A DNA stretch of 64,000 nt from Zhengitettix transpicula. Its lineage: Eukaryota > Arthropoda > Insecta > Orthoptera > Tetrigidae. The stretch spans positions 102,633,738 through 102,697,737 of the forward strand of contig CM073593.1 in the NCBI GenBank assembly GCA_037074705.1. The letters run 5' to 3'. Both the position numbers and the translations under genes were made by a program. The notes beneath the pieces are model-generated. The model was not told the DNA's origin and ran no database searches. It worked only from the letters and a program-made list of their open reading frames with translations. Shown here piece by piece: positions 36,091 to 47,400 of this stretch (within the stretch, counting starts at the first letter, position 1; the number at the start of each line of letters is the position of its first letter).

Positions 36091-36722
36091 AGTATTAAAA
36101 TGTTATGAATTTAATTAAGTTTGTTTGAAAATGCCATGTTTTTTAACTGGACGTATATTTCATTATAAATATAATTATACTTTTGTTTAATAATGATAAA
36201 TGGAGTGGGTGAGAAAGAACTCATTTATTTCCCTTTTTTTAAACATACATTTACTGCTTTTTAACTGTTTGATTTTTCGGGGAGTTTCCTATACGGAATG
36301 CCATTTTGCTGGACTCCTTTCTGTGGAATCGTAAATAATTTACTAGGTCAGTGAAAGTCGTTAATATAATCAATTTATTTTCTCAGTAGAGGGATAATAA
36401 ATAACTCTAATTCTAGACAAAGTTTTCGGTTATAATGCTAGAAGATAAAATACTACTGAAATGGCTCTGTACGTATTAAAATGAGGCGGGGATTAAAAAC
36501 TACTATAGACTCAGGTTAAAACTGCGTGTAAAGTGGAATAGCATTCTTGTCAAAACCGAGAGACAAAGAGAAAAAAATTCGTAGGATTAATTATTTATCG
36601 ATGAAGACTAAGGCATACGTGAATGCGTAAGAGTTAGAATAATCAGAGGATGGGGAATTCAGTCATTTTGCGATTAATGTTGGAGCAGATGGAATTAATA
36701 ATACATGGATGAATTAATAATT

Positions 36723-36724
<2 letters not shown>
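36091..36724. other. AT-rich non-coding stretch
   Basis: No gene or known repeat seen. Confidence 0.5.

Positions 36725-36759
<35 letters not shown>
36725..36759. repeat. (TA)n microsatellite
   Basis: About 17 TA units. Confidence 0.97.
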
Positions 36760-36762
<3 letters not shown>

Positions 36763-36769
36763 CTATGTA

Positions 36770-36892
36770 ATGTGTCAGCTTTCCGAATGCTTCTTCTACG
36801 CTTATATGGCACATGTTGAGGAAGTAGTTGGAACTATTTGTGTTGCAGTCTTTATTTTAGTCCTGAGCGTGCGGACTCCCCCGCCAAGGCAG
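36770..36892 (+). CDS. Weak candidate exon with a hydrophobic segment
   Basis: The frame opens at ATG 36770, with a second ATG at 36806, and includes a hydrophobic stretch (VVGTICVAVFILVLSV) followed by basic and proline residues, then reaches CAG/GTGAGA at about 36892. That would be a membrane-anchor or signal-anchor exon ending in a splice donor. Against it, the frame also continues to a stop at 36986, no partner exon is visible and the upstream context is a TA repeat. A further GTGAGT donor at about 37166 ends the same GC-richer block, which may instead be an untranslated exon. Unassigned. Confidence 0.15.
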
Positions 36893-37964
36893 GTGAGAGT
36901 TGGTTGGAGACCATCGTCGTTGAGTCCTGCTCACAGAAATAGCAGACAGAAGCCTGACCTTCGCCACGAACCCGCTTCCTGCTGCTAAAAACACAGAGCC
37001 TACTTCGAACCAAGGTCGTAAGAAAGTACAAGCACCCAGTCAGTCAGCTGCCGCTCTGGAACATTGACCGTGGCCAAATCACTCACAATCACTTTAAGTC
37101 AACCAAGAGAGCAGCTGGTCACTTCCACATCCTTTCGAAAACCCAGTGGGGGATAAAACATTTTCGGTGAGTAATTAATAACGAAGTTGATAATTATAAT
37201 GACTGTTTATTTGGGGTCTGTACGCGGCTACAATCCAGTCTGGAATAAAATAAAATGTAGAAAAAAATAGGGGAACAAATCGAGCTGATTTAATTTTTAA
37301 ATCTGTTGAGGAACAAAATTCTGTGTTGTAGAATAGGTATATAAGTTGAAAGGGATAACTAATTTCGAAAAACGGAACTAATTTTTAAATTTGTGCCAGA
37401 CAGCAAAATTATAGATGGAAAATAATTTTTTTTTCACATTTTTGTTGTAAGTCAGAGGAGTAAATACAGTTATTAAATAAAATAAAACCTTAAAAAATTA
37501 TGAAACAACTTTCACATGTTAAAAATGATAAAAAAAATACTCAGGATCTTTAGTTCATTCGAACACAATCGTATTGTACGTTAAAGAAACATCACCCCGC
37601 TTCTTTTCATAAATATATTCGAATGATTAACTTAACGGTATCTATTTGGAAGATATTATTTGACAGGAACCACAAGCTACTAGGAGAATAACAAAGAAAA
37701 CATCCTCCATTCTAGCTAATAAATTCAAATGGATGTGCGCGCGCGTGTGTTGTGTGACTGTTTCTATGCTTCACATACAAATTAATTCACTGGAAACAAT
37801 TCGGAACACAGTTGCCACATTCTCATTATGTCACTGGAAAAAAAACACTGTGCAGATAAAACTCTCCCAGAACCCGTAAAAACCTTTACGAATAATTGGT
37901 AAAATTTCCTGGTTAATTACCAAACTAACAACAACCATTTAATGTTCTTCTAATAAATAATAAA
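36893..37964. other. Non-coding stretch
   Basis: GC-richer to about 37.17 kb, then AT-rich. No gene is recognised beyond the weak exon candidate to the left. A short (CG/TG) patch lies near 37737-37750. Confidence 0.4.
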
Positions 37965-38325
37965 ATTGCCTGTATGTGTGTATATTCCACATACAAATGT
38001 GGGGAGAAATTTCTACCAAATAATTTTATATACGTGTTCCTTTCGAACTGTAAACAAACACTGTTGGGATCGGCCATTGGATAATTTTTTTTGAGGGAAG
38101 GGGGTTATTACGATTCATTGTACTTCACACAATGTTTTATTGTCTCTAATTTCAACCCCTTTTTCCATAGGAGGAAAAACCTTTAGGGTTGGTTCTGGAG
38201 GAGAGAAAAAAATATAACTTGAAAAAAACCGATATTGGAATCAAAACGCTTTGTTATTTATGAAAACCCGGGCAACGTATGGTACCCAACCAGTTGAGAA
38301 TAGAATTTGTGATATCAATTCCATC
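37965..38325. mobile_element. Family D repeat, single unit
   Basis: Shares 'cgtgttcctttcgaactgta' and 'caaacactgttggg' with two units in the 59.3-60.1 kb region and ends in 'acccgggcaacgtatggtac' and 'caaccagttgag', a diverged inverse of the 'ctgggtgcccggcgttgc' terminus of family C. Class unknown; no protein. Confidence 0.5.
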
Positions 38326-41300
38326 TATCAAAATAAATTATTTAATATCCAAGAGTAAAAATAAATGAAGCCCAGGAGAATAGTAATATATTTCTAATTT
38401 AAGATTAGTCTAGTAAAAAAAATCCTGTGTGAATCTGTATTTTTCAGTTAGTTTAAATACTAACAATAAATAATTGTTTAAGGAGAAAGGCACTTACGGA
38501 GTTGTTATTGAATAAAATCTTGTTGATAGTGAGGCCAGTTTAATAACACAATCGTTTAAATGCCTAATTATGTACGTAAGCCTTTGATGGCATAGGAGTT
38601 GATGAATCGTTGATTTAAAAATTATTTTTAGCTATGTTAATGAGTCAAGAGATATTTATTTCTCTTAGGTTGTATTTTATTTTTCTGGAGAAAGCGTAAT
38701 AAATTACTTGCAAGAGTTTTCACTTAGGTTAGGGATTTACAGGCTCGTCTCGAGGGTCGTCAAGTCCTGGAAGGTATGAGTTAAAGGTTGATGAGTTTGT
38801 TTAGCACTTGTTTGCCAGGTGTCCCGTGTTATTTAAACTCGCCTACGCGACTAGACGAGATGCATCCGCGCGACCCACGCGACTAACGGACCCACAAATC
38901 TCTCAAGCACTGGCTGGGCTCGTGTCGTCCTTGACACAGCTCCTCAGCATCAACCACTAACCTAGGAAACACGACCTCTTCCTCTGGCAATTAATCACGT
39001 CAATCGCAATGTCGTTTTCCTGAACGCACGGAGCGTTGCCATTGATTCTGAATATCGTACACAAGAGTTTGCAGAAATCGATAAAGGGGACTGTGTACGG
39101 AAGTTAGCGAGGACTAGGGGTTAAATGTCCGACATTATAGATGTCTACGTCATTGCACTTGTCATTTCAGCTTTACCATTAGGAAGACGGAATAAAAATT
39201 AAAATTTCATATGTAAAGAACTAGGAAGAAAAATATTCAATAAATGTAGAATATATCTAAATCGCTGTAGAGTTTTCTGAATCAACATAGTCAAGTTATT
39301 TATGCAAAATTCAGGTACCAATTTTTTTTTGTTATTTAAATATTTTTATCTACTGTACACATTATCGTGAATTCCATCGTATGTAGATACATGGGGGTTG
39401 TCAGGAAAGGTGATGAAGAAAAATCGAAATTTTCAACGTTAAAATCTATACTGTGAAATAAGCTCAGTTTCGTAAATGTATTTCAATATTGAAATTATAA
39501 AATACAAAATGAATGTCTTAAAAGTACTGTAGATGAGGAAGTAACAAAGTAATAGGCTAAATTAACAAAATATCATATTTAATTTATAGCTTAATTTTTT
39601 ATTTATCTATACTGTGGGAAAATTAATTCAATTTCGTATCCTTTATCTAATTATTCGAATATTGTTCGTCGACCCTCGGAAATAAACTCAGTTGAGTATT
39701 ATTATTTTAATATTATTCTTTTGTGCCTTGTTCTCCATCTCTGATTCGAACATTTTTCTTGAAAACGGATAAATTACTGGTCGAAACTTAAAAATATTTC
39801 TCCATTTATTTTTTCTTATTTTTTAAAATTTTCTGTATTGTGGAAAATTTAATTCTCTACATAATTTTCCGCTTCTTTAAATTAAGATAATTATAAATGC
39901 GAAATTAGCTGTTTCGTTATAAACTAATTTCTTATATTGAATTTTCCCTGAATATTATTGTAAAATAATAATTATTATTCTACGAAATATTTAAAAATAA
40001 AATGATATGCAGTTAATAAAGACTATTCCAAGGAAATTATTTTTTTTCCCAATAAATTTTAAGTAATATCAGGCTTGTTTTGAATATTTAAATATATTAA
40101 TGTATTACTACTTTAATTTGGGTGCATTTATTGATTACATTATTCAGCCTGAATACAGATTTTTCTACATCCTATAATATAAGAAAAATGTTTTTCGTTC
40201 TAATTATTTTTTAAAAAAATTTTATTCGGATATTTCTGCTGAAAAATATTTGAATTTTTATTTTTTGGAAGGTAGTTTTCCAAACATCGTTTATACAATT
40301 GCCTAGTTTATTTTTGTATTTTATTCGAAATTTTCTCTTGGATTTTTTTTATTCCCCAGACAGTTTTCTAATCGTCAGTAAATTCATCTCGTAATATTTT
40401 TCTGATTGATCAAGAAATTCTCACTATAAAATTACGGACTTGGTCTCATCTACAAACACATCGTAATTACACGTTAACTAGTTGTGTTAGTTTACGGCCT
40501 GTGCGCCACTTCCCCCTCCCCCCCCTTAAAACAGTCTTCACCCACGCACGTGGCGGTCTGTTGTCTGTAAACAAGGCCCCCGCAGCAGTCAGCTGTACTC
40601 TGGTGTCTGGGCTCAGCTCTAACTTTCACTAGACGAGTGCAAAGTTCCGCGATAAAAATACTGATCTTCAATGTCACTGGCGTCCGCAAATAGAACACAC
40701 ACACACACAGACAGATTACATACTGTCGCGCTCATCGGAAACGAATAAATGAAAAGTTTATATTCCCAGAAAACTGAGATTAGCAACCTTTTTTTTTTCG
40801 ATACGACACATTATAATAAAAAATGCCTTCATAGCCAAAGAAACGTGGCACAGATCTTTAAAACTAAGGACAACTAATTAGTATATTTTTTAAAAATTTA
40901 TAAATTTAATACGTTACGGATGCGATGCTTTATCCATGGAAATGATAGAAACATTTTGTCTCCTATCCGTTAGGAAGGAAGGTATTTCACTGCTCAGGTT
41001 CGGAGAAACATTTAGCCCCAACCAGATAAAAACTTGCTGAGGTTGTCGCGTGGCAATCGCAAACGTCTAACCACAACGCCACAACATTTTGAACGTGTTA
41101 AAAAAGGGGAAGCCAACCAGAAGCATCGAAATACTAGAAGTACGATCAGCAACAGTTATCTTCGGCTCAGTGGTATCGCGATAACCGCTGCTTTATTTAT
41201 TTTTTTGCTTTTTCTGCAACTGGTTCGATTTCAACCGGGCGTCTGGCATGAGATTTTAAAGAGGATCTACAACTCCTCCTTGTCGCAACAGTGCGGACAG

Positions 41301-43595
41301 AACTTTGTTACTTGAGACCATCCAAAAATAATACTGAGGTGGGCAGAGGTAATGGAAAAGGGAAAGATTTTTTCCATCAATGTGGTCAGTAATATAAGCC
41401 ATAACGCGGAAAAGTTCTGATTAGGCAGGATGGGCGTCTCAAAAGGCGTTTGAATCAACTAAGAAAGCTATTCGGTCCGAATATAATAAATTATAAGTTC
41501 CTGCAATTATAAGTTCAGTCGAAAAGTTACAAGCTAGGGGAAAATATTTAGCGTGAGGTCGACCTCGAAATATTTACACGTAGAAACGAACAGTGTCAGC
41601 TGTTATCGAATTGGACTATGGATAAACTTTGGGAAGACAAACTAAATCGTACAGGGTTGGTGCAGCAAACCAGAAAAAAAAATAGTTCCCCAAAAATATA
41701 ATGCCCGGAATAGTAATAAATTTATTCCTCACAACTTAATATTTTATACGAAAAAAATAGTTCCGAACATGGGAGTAAATCAAAAACTGCAAAAGTAAGA
41801 TAGCGTATATAAAACCGTCGTATTTGTATTTTTAAACACGATTAAATCTTTACGTCAGGCGTCTTCCTCCACTTCTCCGGCACTCGGAAAAAATAGTTGT
41901 CTGCACTCAAAATCAATAGTTTTCCAAGATAAATAAAGAACGGTGTCGACCATCGAAATATTATTATCTTTGTTTGACTGAAATATCAACGTATCTGATT
42001 TATACTGAGCTGGTGAATGAAAAGAGGGATACAACGTAGTCGACAGAACGTAGAAGCGACAAGGGTATTCGACGATTTTTTTGGAATACAAATCATGCAG
42101 AACTTTTAAAAAGTCCTAAGAACTACAAAAATATAAGAAGTGAAGTGGAATATCCCAGCGTCGAAAACCACCGTAGAATAATATAACCTTATTCCAGGAT
42201 GCGGAGAGGAGAGCAAGAAACGCTCCAGGTGGCAGATAGACGCTTCCAGAGAACAGTCTTAAAGAGGCCGTACCCAAACAAAGGTGACCGGGAAGCAATG
42301 TGCCGAAATAAAACAGCCGAGGATGTGATAGGACTGGACACTCGCCCTGGTGTTCCAAAAATTCCAGAAGTGTTACGTAAAACAGCCTGGCAGATGTCTG
42401 GGTCACTAATAATCACGCTGGGACTGTACAGAATACGAAAAGTAGGAGTAGAAAGTAACTGGAATTTTTTTAAAAAAATTAGAGAGTAATCCAGGTCAAA
42501 TTTTACTGGAATAAGTAAAGATTGACACCAAAATTAAAGATGTACAGGCTCGGGAAATTAATAGGAAAGGTCTAGCACTTGCCAAAACTATGTAAATAAA
42601 TCCAATTTCATCGAAAATTAAATACAAAAAAAATTCAATTTACACCCGGAGCCACGCTGGAGAAATTATGAATGAGTGTAAACTTCCCGAAAATGACCAA
42701 GTTTTATTAAGTCTTTCACAGTGACTGTTATAAGTATATACACGTGAATTAAAGTAACTAACAAAAAAAGAAATATGGTTTTACCATCGCGGACGAGTAA
42801 ACTGAAGAGGTCGAACGAAGAAGAGACTCGTGCAGAAGAAAATCAATGGGTTGTTAATAAAGAAGACTAAGCTTTCCGAATGAAATAATGTGAATTCAGG
42901 CACCTGGGGCAGCAAAAGTTGTGTTTAAACAAAGTTTGGAAAAAAATAATTCAATGATCCTGTGAGGATTACCATAAAAATTCAACAGATAGATGTAACA
43001 TGTATATTCCCTTGTAAAGTCACGAGTTACGAGGAGTCTGTTTAAGAGTTTTACTTCCATGAAGAGACCCCAAAGTGGTAACATAAACTATAGGGGTTGT
43101 TGAAACAAGCAAATAGAGTTAAAGGGGGAGAGAGGGAAAGGAACTGACTGGAGGGAGTGGCAGGGTTTGAAAGAATCCCATATGATGGGTAATTGTTTGC
43201 AGAAAAAATATATTTCAAGTAGGATCAGCATTTAACACGTGCAATGGTGATAGAAGGCTGCTGGATCCTATGTAGTTCGTAGGAGCTGTAGGAAATGATC
43301 ACTTCTGTTTTTGGAGTTTAAAGAATGTCTAGAACTCTGATGTGGACAAACCGGGGATAAATAAAAAATACGTGATTGTCTTTTTTTTAAAAAAAAAAAA
43401 GTACGCCGAACTCTCCTAATTTCAAAACTTTACAAGACAAGGATCTAAAAAGAAAGGTGACCTAGAGTGGGTTTACACACACACAACTACTGGTAACGAG
43501 GCCGGTACAATGAATGAACAACCTCATGTAAAGTAAAACTCTGGAGGGCCGCAAAGTGAAGAGAAGATGGTAGGAGGCGTGTCAGTGTCACTCAC
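38326..43595. other. Non-coding stretch, presumably intron if the 43.6-kb exon is real
   Basis: A GC-richer patch at 38.74-39.05 kb and another at 40.49-40.72 kb hold no recognisable frame; the latter's minus-strand 70-codon frame has an acceptor-like TTGTTTACAG inside it but no known domain. Balanced sequence at 41.0-41.3 and 42.1-42.5 kb has frames of 93-96 codons on both strands without motifs. The rest is AT-rich. I could not find exon 2 of the minus-strand gene here. Confidence 0.35.
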
Positions 43596-43659
43596 CCTGG
43601 AGGATGGCGTCCGCAGAGGAGAGCAGCTGGGCGCAGGTGAGCACGGCGAAGCACCACAT
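43596..43659 (-). CDS. First coding exon encoding a probable signal peptide (partial gene)
   Basis: On the minus strand, ATG at 43659-43657 opens 21 codons, MWCFAVLTCAQLLSSADAIL then Q, plus one base, and ends at CAGG followed directly by GTGAGT, a consensus 5' splice site. The peptide has a hydrophobic core (FAVLTCAQLL) and small residues near a plausible cleavage point (SSADA), as in secreted or type I membrane proteins. Position -3 of the ATG is G. The frame upstream has no other ATG and meets an in-frame TAG at 43791-43789, so this is the first possible start. The exon sits in a sharp GC/CpG-rich island in AT-rich DNA. Frames on the plus strand here (43567-43870) are shadows. The protein family cannot be told from the leader alone, and later exons would lie at lower coordinates or outside the window. 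Confidence 0.6.
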
Positions 43660-43835
43660 GGCCGCGCGTCCGCACTCGCGCACTGCTTCCACCCGACTGC
43701 GGACTGCCTCGCTCTCCCGACACCAGCGCAGCGCCACGGACACCCACCACTCCACCACTCTCACACGACCATCAAACTCGCAGCGCCACTATCATCATGC
43801 TCGTACGAGAGCCGCCGTTCAACAGCGAAATAAAA
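43660..43835 (-). promoter_or_regulatory. CpG-rich 5' untranslated region / promoter of the signal-peptide exon
   Basis: Immediately upstream of the ATG on the minus strand, about 170 bp are strongly GC- and CpG-rich (e.g. gcgcgagtgcggacgcgcgg), falling back to AT-rich DNA at about 43.84 kb. This fits a 5' untranslated leader with its start region. I see no convincing TATA box and cannot place the start site. Confidence 0.35.
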
Positions 43836-44275
43836 AAATACTTGCAATCTGCTTGTCTTTTTCTCCATAAAAGTAGTCACGAAATCAACACTATTTCCCG
43901 CCATTTCTTGAAAAGTTACTTATCGGAATTGCGTTACACTGGAACCGTATCCTATACCACAATTTATTCTCTGGTTGAAATATGGACGCTCATTAAACAG
44001 CCTAAAAAAAATTCTTCCGGTAATACCTGAAGAAATGTAGACCCTTGTCCGTTAAAAAGATTGTTGGATTTTCTGAATCTACTTGAGTATCTCTAAGCCT
44101 TTCCAGCAATATATACGTTAAATTCGATCTGCAGTTTCTATAAATATTTCACGAGTTTTCACTTCGCTTCTTCAGTCACAGGCTGACTTGACGAAGAATT
44201 CTTTTTTCACATCGCCATCAAATGATAATTCACGAGCTATATTGTATTTTAAAATGATAAAACGAATAGGTAAAT
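43836..44275. other. Upstream flank of the 43.6-kb exon
   Basis: Unique, moderately AT-rich; nothing recognisable. Confidence 0.4.
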
Positions 44276-44428
44276 AAATAATAAGAAAGATAGCCAAATA
44301 CAGACAAAATAAGTGATAATATAAATATCACACAAACGTGTCTGCGATCCTTGTTCCTTTCTTCAGGTGCTAAGAAGAACCTAGAGCGACACAACTGCAC
44401 TCGTCAGTTGACAAAATTCAGAAGCCTT
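44276..44428 (-). mobile_element. Family B single arm
   Basis: Contains 'aataagaaagatagcca', 'gctaagaagaacctagagcg' and 'acacaactgcac' in the same order as the other minus-oriented arms. Diverged (for example 'cttcaggtg' for 'cgtcaggtg'). Confidence 0.7.
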
Positions 44429-47400
44429 TTTTTTTATTTTTCATTCCAAAGTAAATATTTATTGAATATAATTTAAACCGTAAAAATAGCAGCCTATTAG
44501 TCAGAAAAAAGTTTATTTATCGAATTTAAACACAATAAATTGGGCCGCTTCATTTGGGTGTTGGAAATTTTGTCAACTTAAATAATAATAAATTTTGACA
44601 CTATAAAAAATATATTAATAGGTATTTTAGTTTTACAAATTATCATTTTTTAAATACTATTTTAGATAATTTAATGTAACTGTTATACGCCTCCAGAGAT
44701 CCCAATTGGGGACGAAATGTCGTGTTTTATATTTATTATGTTTTAAATTGAAGAATTAATTTTTTCTGATTAATACGCAGCTATTTTTATTATTTAATTT
44801 AAATATTAAATTTGTTACAATTGTTTATTGAATATATATGCTGCATATGTCATTTTAAAGAAGAGAAATATATTATAAATGGTCTTGTTTTCGAACTATA
44901 TTTAATTTAAGATTGTCCAAATTAAAAATGAACATTGGTTCGTCCTTTAATAATAAGAATATTAAATTAATTTTATGTGCACAGAAATATAGTTTATTCT
45001 GGTAAAATTCTTTAAAAAATGGCGGGATAATTGTGATGGTTTCGGAACTACTTTTATGTAGAATATATATTGGCATATTCGGACAAACCGTTACATGTTT
45101 TCTGTGTTTAAATAGTGCCAACCTATTTCTCTCAAATCACCTTTATTTTTTGTTTCGCTTTCTTCGCCGTGTTTTTTTTAAAAAAACTATATTCGTACAT
45201 TTAGTTTTCAATACGTTTCAACACCAACTTTTCATATTTTTATGAAACATTTTTTCTTTTCGTGACGTATCTTTGAGGCTCGCGTTTCTGATTTCTATTC
45301 TGTGGTCCGTATAAACACCTATTCATTCCCCGTACAATCGTTTCTGATGTCTCCACAGCTTAACTCGTTCCATGACAATTTAATACTGCTAGCGGCACGT
45401 CGGTCTCTCACGGTAATAAATTACAAATTTAAATAAATGACTTCCAAAACCACTGCAGCAGACTTTGATGCACCTTGTGTCCTGATGTCTTCAAGATATA
45501 TTATTAATTTTCCTAGGTGCGTCAGAATTTAACTGTGGTTCAAGTGTATTGATGATGCCAGTTTTCGATATAACTGAGTAAATTCTTCCGTTAGGAACTT
45601 ATGATAGAATAAATTTCCTCACAATTATAAATACTATTTTTGAGTGTAAATTGATTCTAAGTAATTAAATTATCATCATGAGTAGGAATTATATCCGAAA
45701 GGCGTAATGTTCAAGCTGCTTTATTCTATTCAGTATTTGTCGTTTTCTTAGTGTCCCAGTGTATCAGATGGCTGTCGTCTGTCACATTTACGGATAAATC
45801 CTGTGACCTCTTCCTACACCCGTTTCACCCTTCAGACGTTCTGTAACATCAAATCAAGCTTGTCTGAGCGTACAAAATATACACGTGGGAGCACCTAAAA
45901 GGTCACAACTAGCAATCATTCACAATTTGCCTAAGTTTAGTGCGGCATTAAGCTAACGAGTTTCTATACACGAATGTAAAATATTTGCAATCAAACCAAA
46001 TGAAGCATTCGTATGGTCTAGTAAGAGGTAGCGTGTCTTAGATTTGTTTGGGTAGTTTTAGCGTCGGGAGAAAAATTGCACTTGGAATTCCGTCCACTGA
46101 ATTAACCTCAAACTAGTAGTTACGTTTGAGTACACTCGTCACGATTGGAAATTGCACGCAAAACAACACTTTCAACTCCTGGGTGGGATAAACTTCTGAA
46201 TAACTACATAATGGCGTCATAATAGCCTATAATGTGGCAATTTTGCCATAAATCAAGGAACAGCATAAATCTTCAATATGGGACGTTTCCGTACTTGCAG
46301 AAATTAATTACAGTATTTACTGTAATGTACTTTTTTGGAAATTAAAACGATATTTGACAAAAAAAGTATTTAAACACAGTAATCGTAAATAATTTAATTT
46401 CTCTTCTGCATGTTATAAAGAGTATTTTGGGAACACTGATAATAGTAAAATTTATATTAACTAATTGCACCTTAAACGGATATATTATTACTGAAATATA
46501 TAAAACAATTAACTGTCACTATATTTAATGCGTTCTTGACCGTCATTTCGTTTTCAGAGAGAGAGAAAAAAATTATTTCTAGAAAACAATCTACATCAAA
46601 CTTGTATATTCTTATTTTCACTAGTAAAACTTGTTCTTTGGTCTCCAAACATAGAACTCGAAGATTTTTTTTACAAATTTCTACTCTTTATAGTTAAAAT
46701 AGACCTTAAGATATTTTATATTGTAAGATTAACTGGAATATAAATCGTGGTCTCAAAAATAAATTATATTCTTTCAAGGTAAATCATGCTAATAATTTTA
46801 AAAATATAGAGTCATATAACCAAATGAACTTCGAAACGTTTCAATGGTTTTTTATTCTGATTTAACTTGATTACCTATTTATAGTGTTGGTTTACTACCT
46901 TACCAATTTTGAGTTGTTTTGCAACGGATTTCCCTGTGATTTAATAAAAGTTGTGTAGTGTCCTTTTAAATGTATTTGTGTCTCTAAATTTCAAAATTTA
47001 TGAGTGAATATATGAACAGTGTTTTCTTGAATCAACGTTAAGACGCGCGGTTAACAAGGAGTTTTGTGAGTGTCGAATGGGCTGCCTAAGCGCCAGGCGG
47101 TAGTTAAGCACTCCTACTGTGTGCATTTATTCCATTGCGCCAATAACTACGCCACATTCCCTCGCAGACATTCATCCCAGAATGACCTTAATACCAAAAC
47201 ACAGTGCTCCATTCCCACAATTCACTAACTATACCGGGAAACCAGTGTTTTTCTTCTTTGTAACAAAATAGTTAAACGAAAAAAATTGTTATCCAATCCT
47301 GATTATTAAACTGAGGTCATAAATTTCTCTTCCTAGCTCCATTAATGTCAACAAGTGTCTATAATTTTAATTTTGTGGTGGAATTAAGGGAATAGCCGAT

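Noticed and set aside
38722..38735. Insect telomere-like TTAGG units
   Set aside because: Only two adjacent units; chance is sufficient.
41100..41260. tRNA-like A and B boxes (ggctcagtggtatc ... ggttcgatttc)
   Set aside because: The spacing is too long without a foldable anticodon arm, and the T-loop pairing is out of register.
43567..43870. Two overlapping 88-codon plus-strand frames at the CpG island
   Set aside because: They are antisense shadows of the GC-rich minus-strand exon and leader; no motif and no start context.
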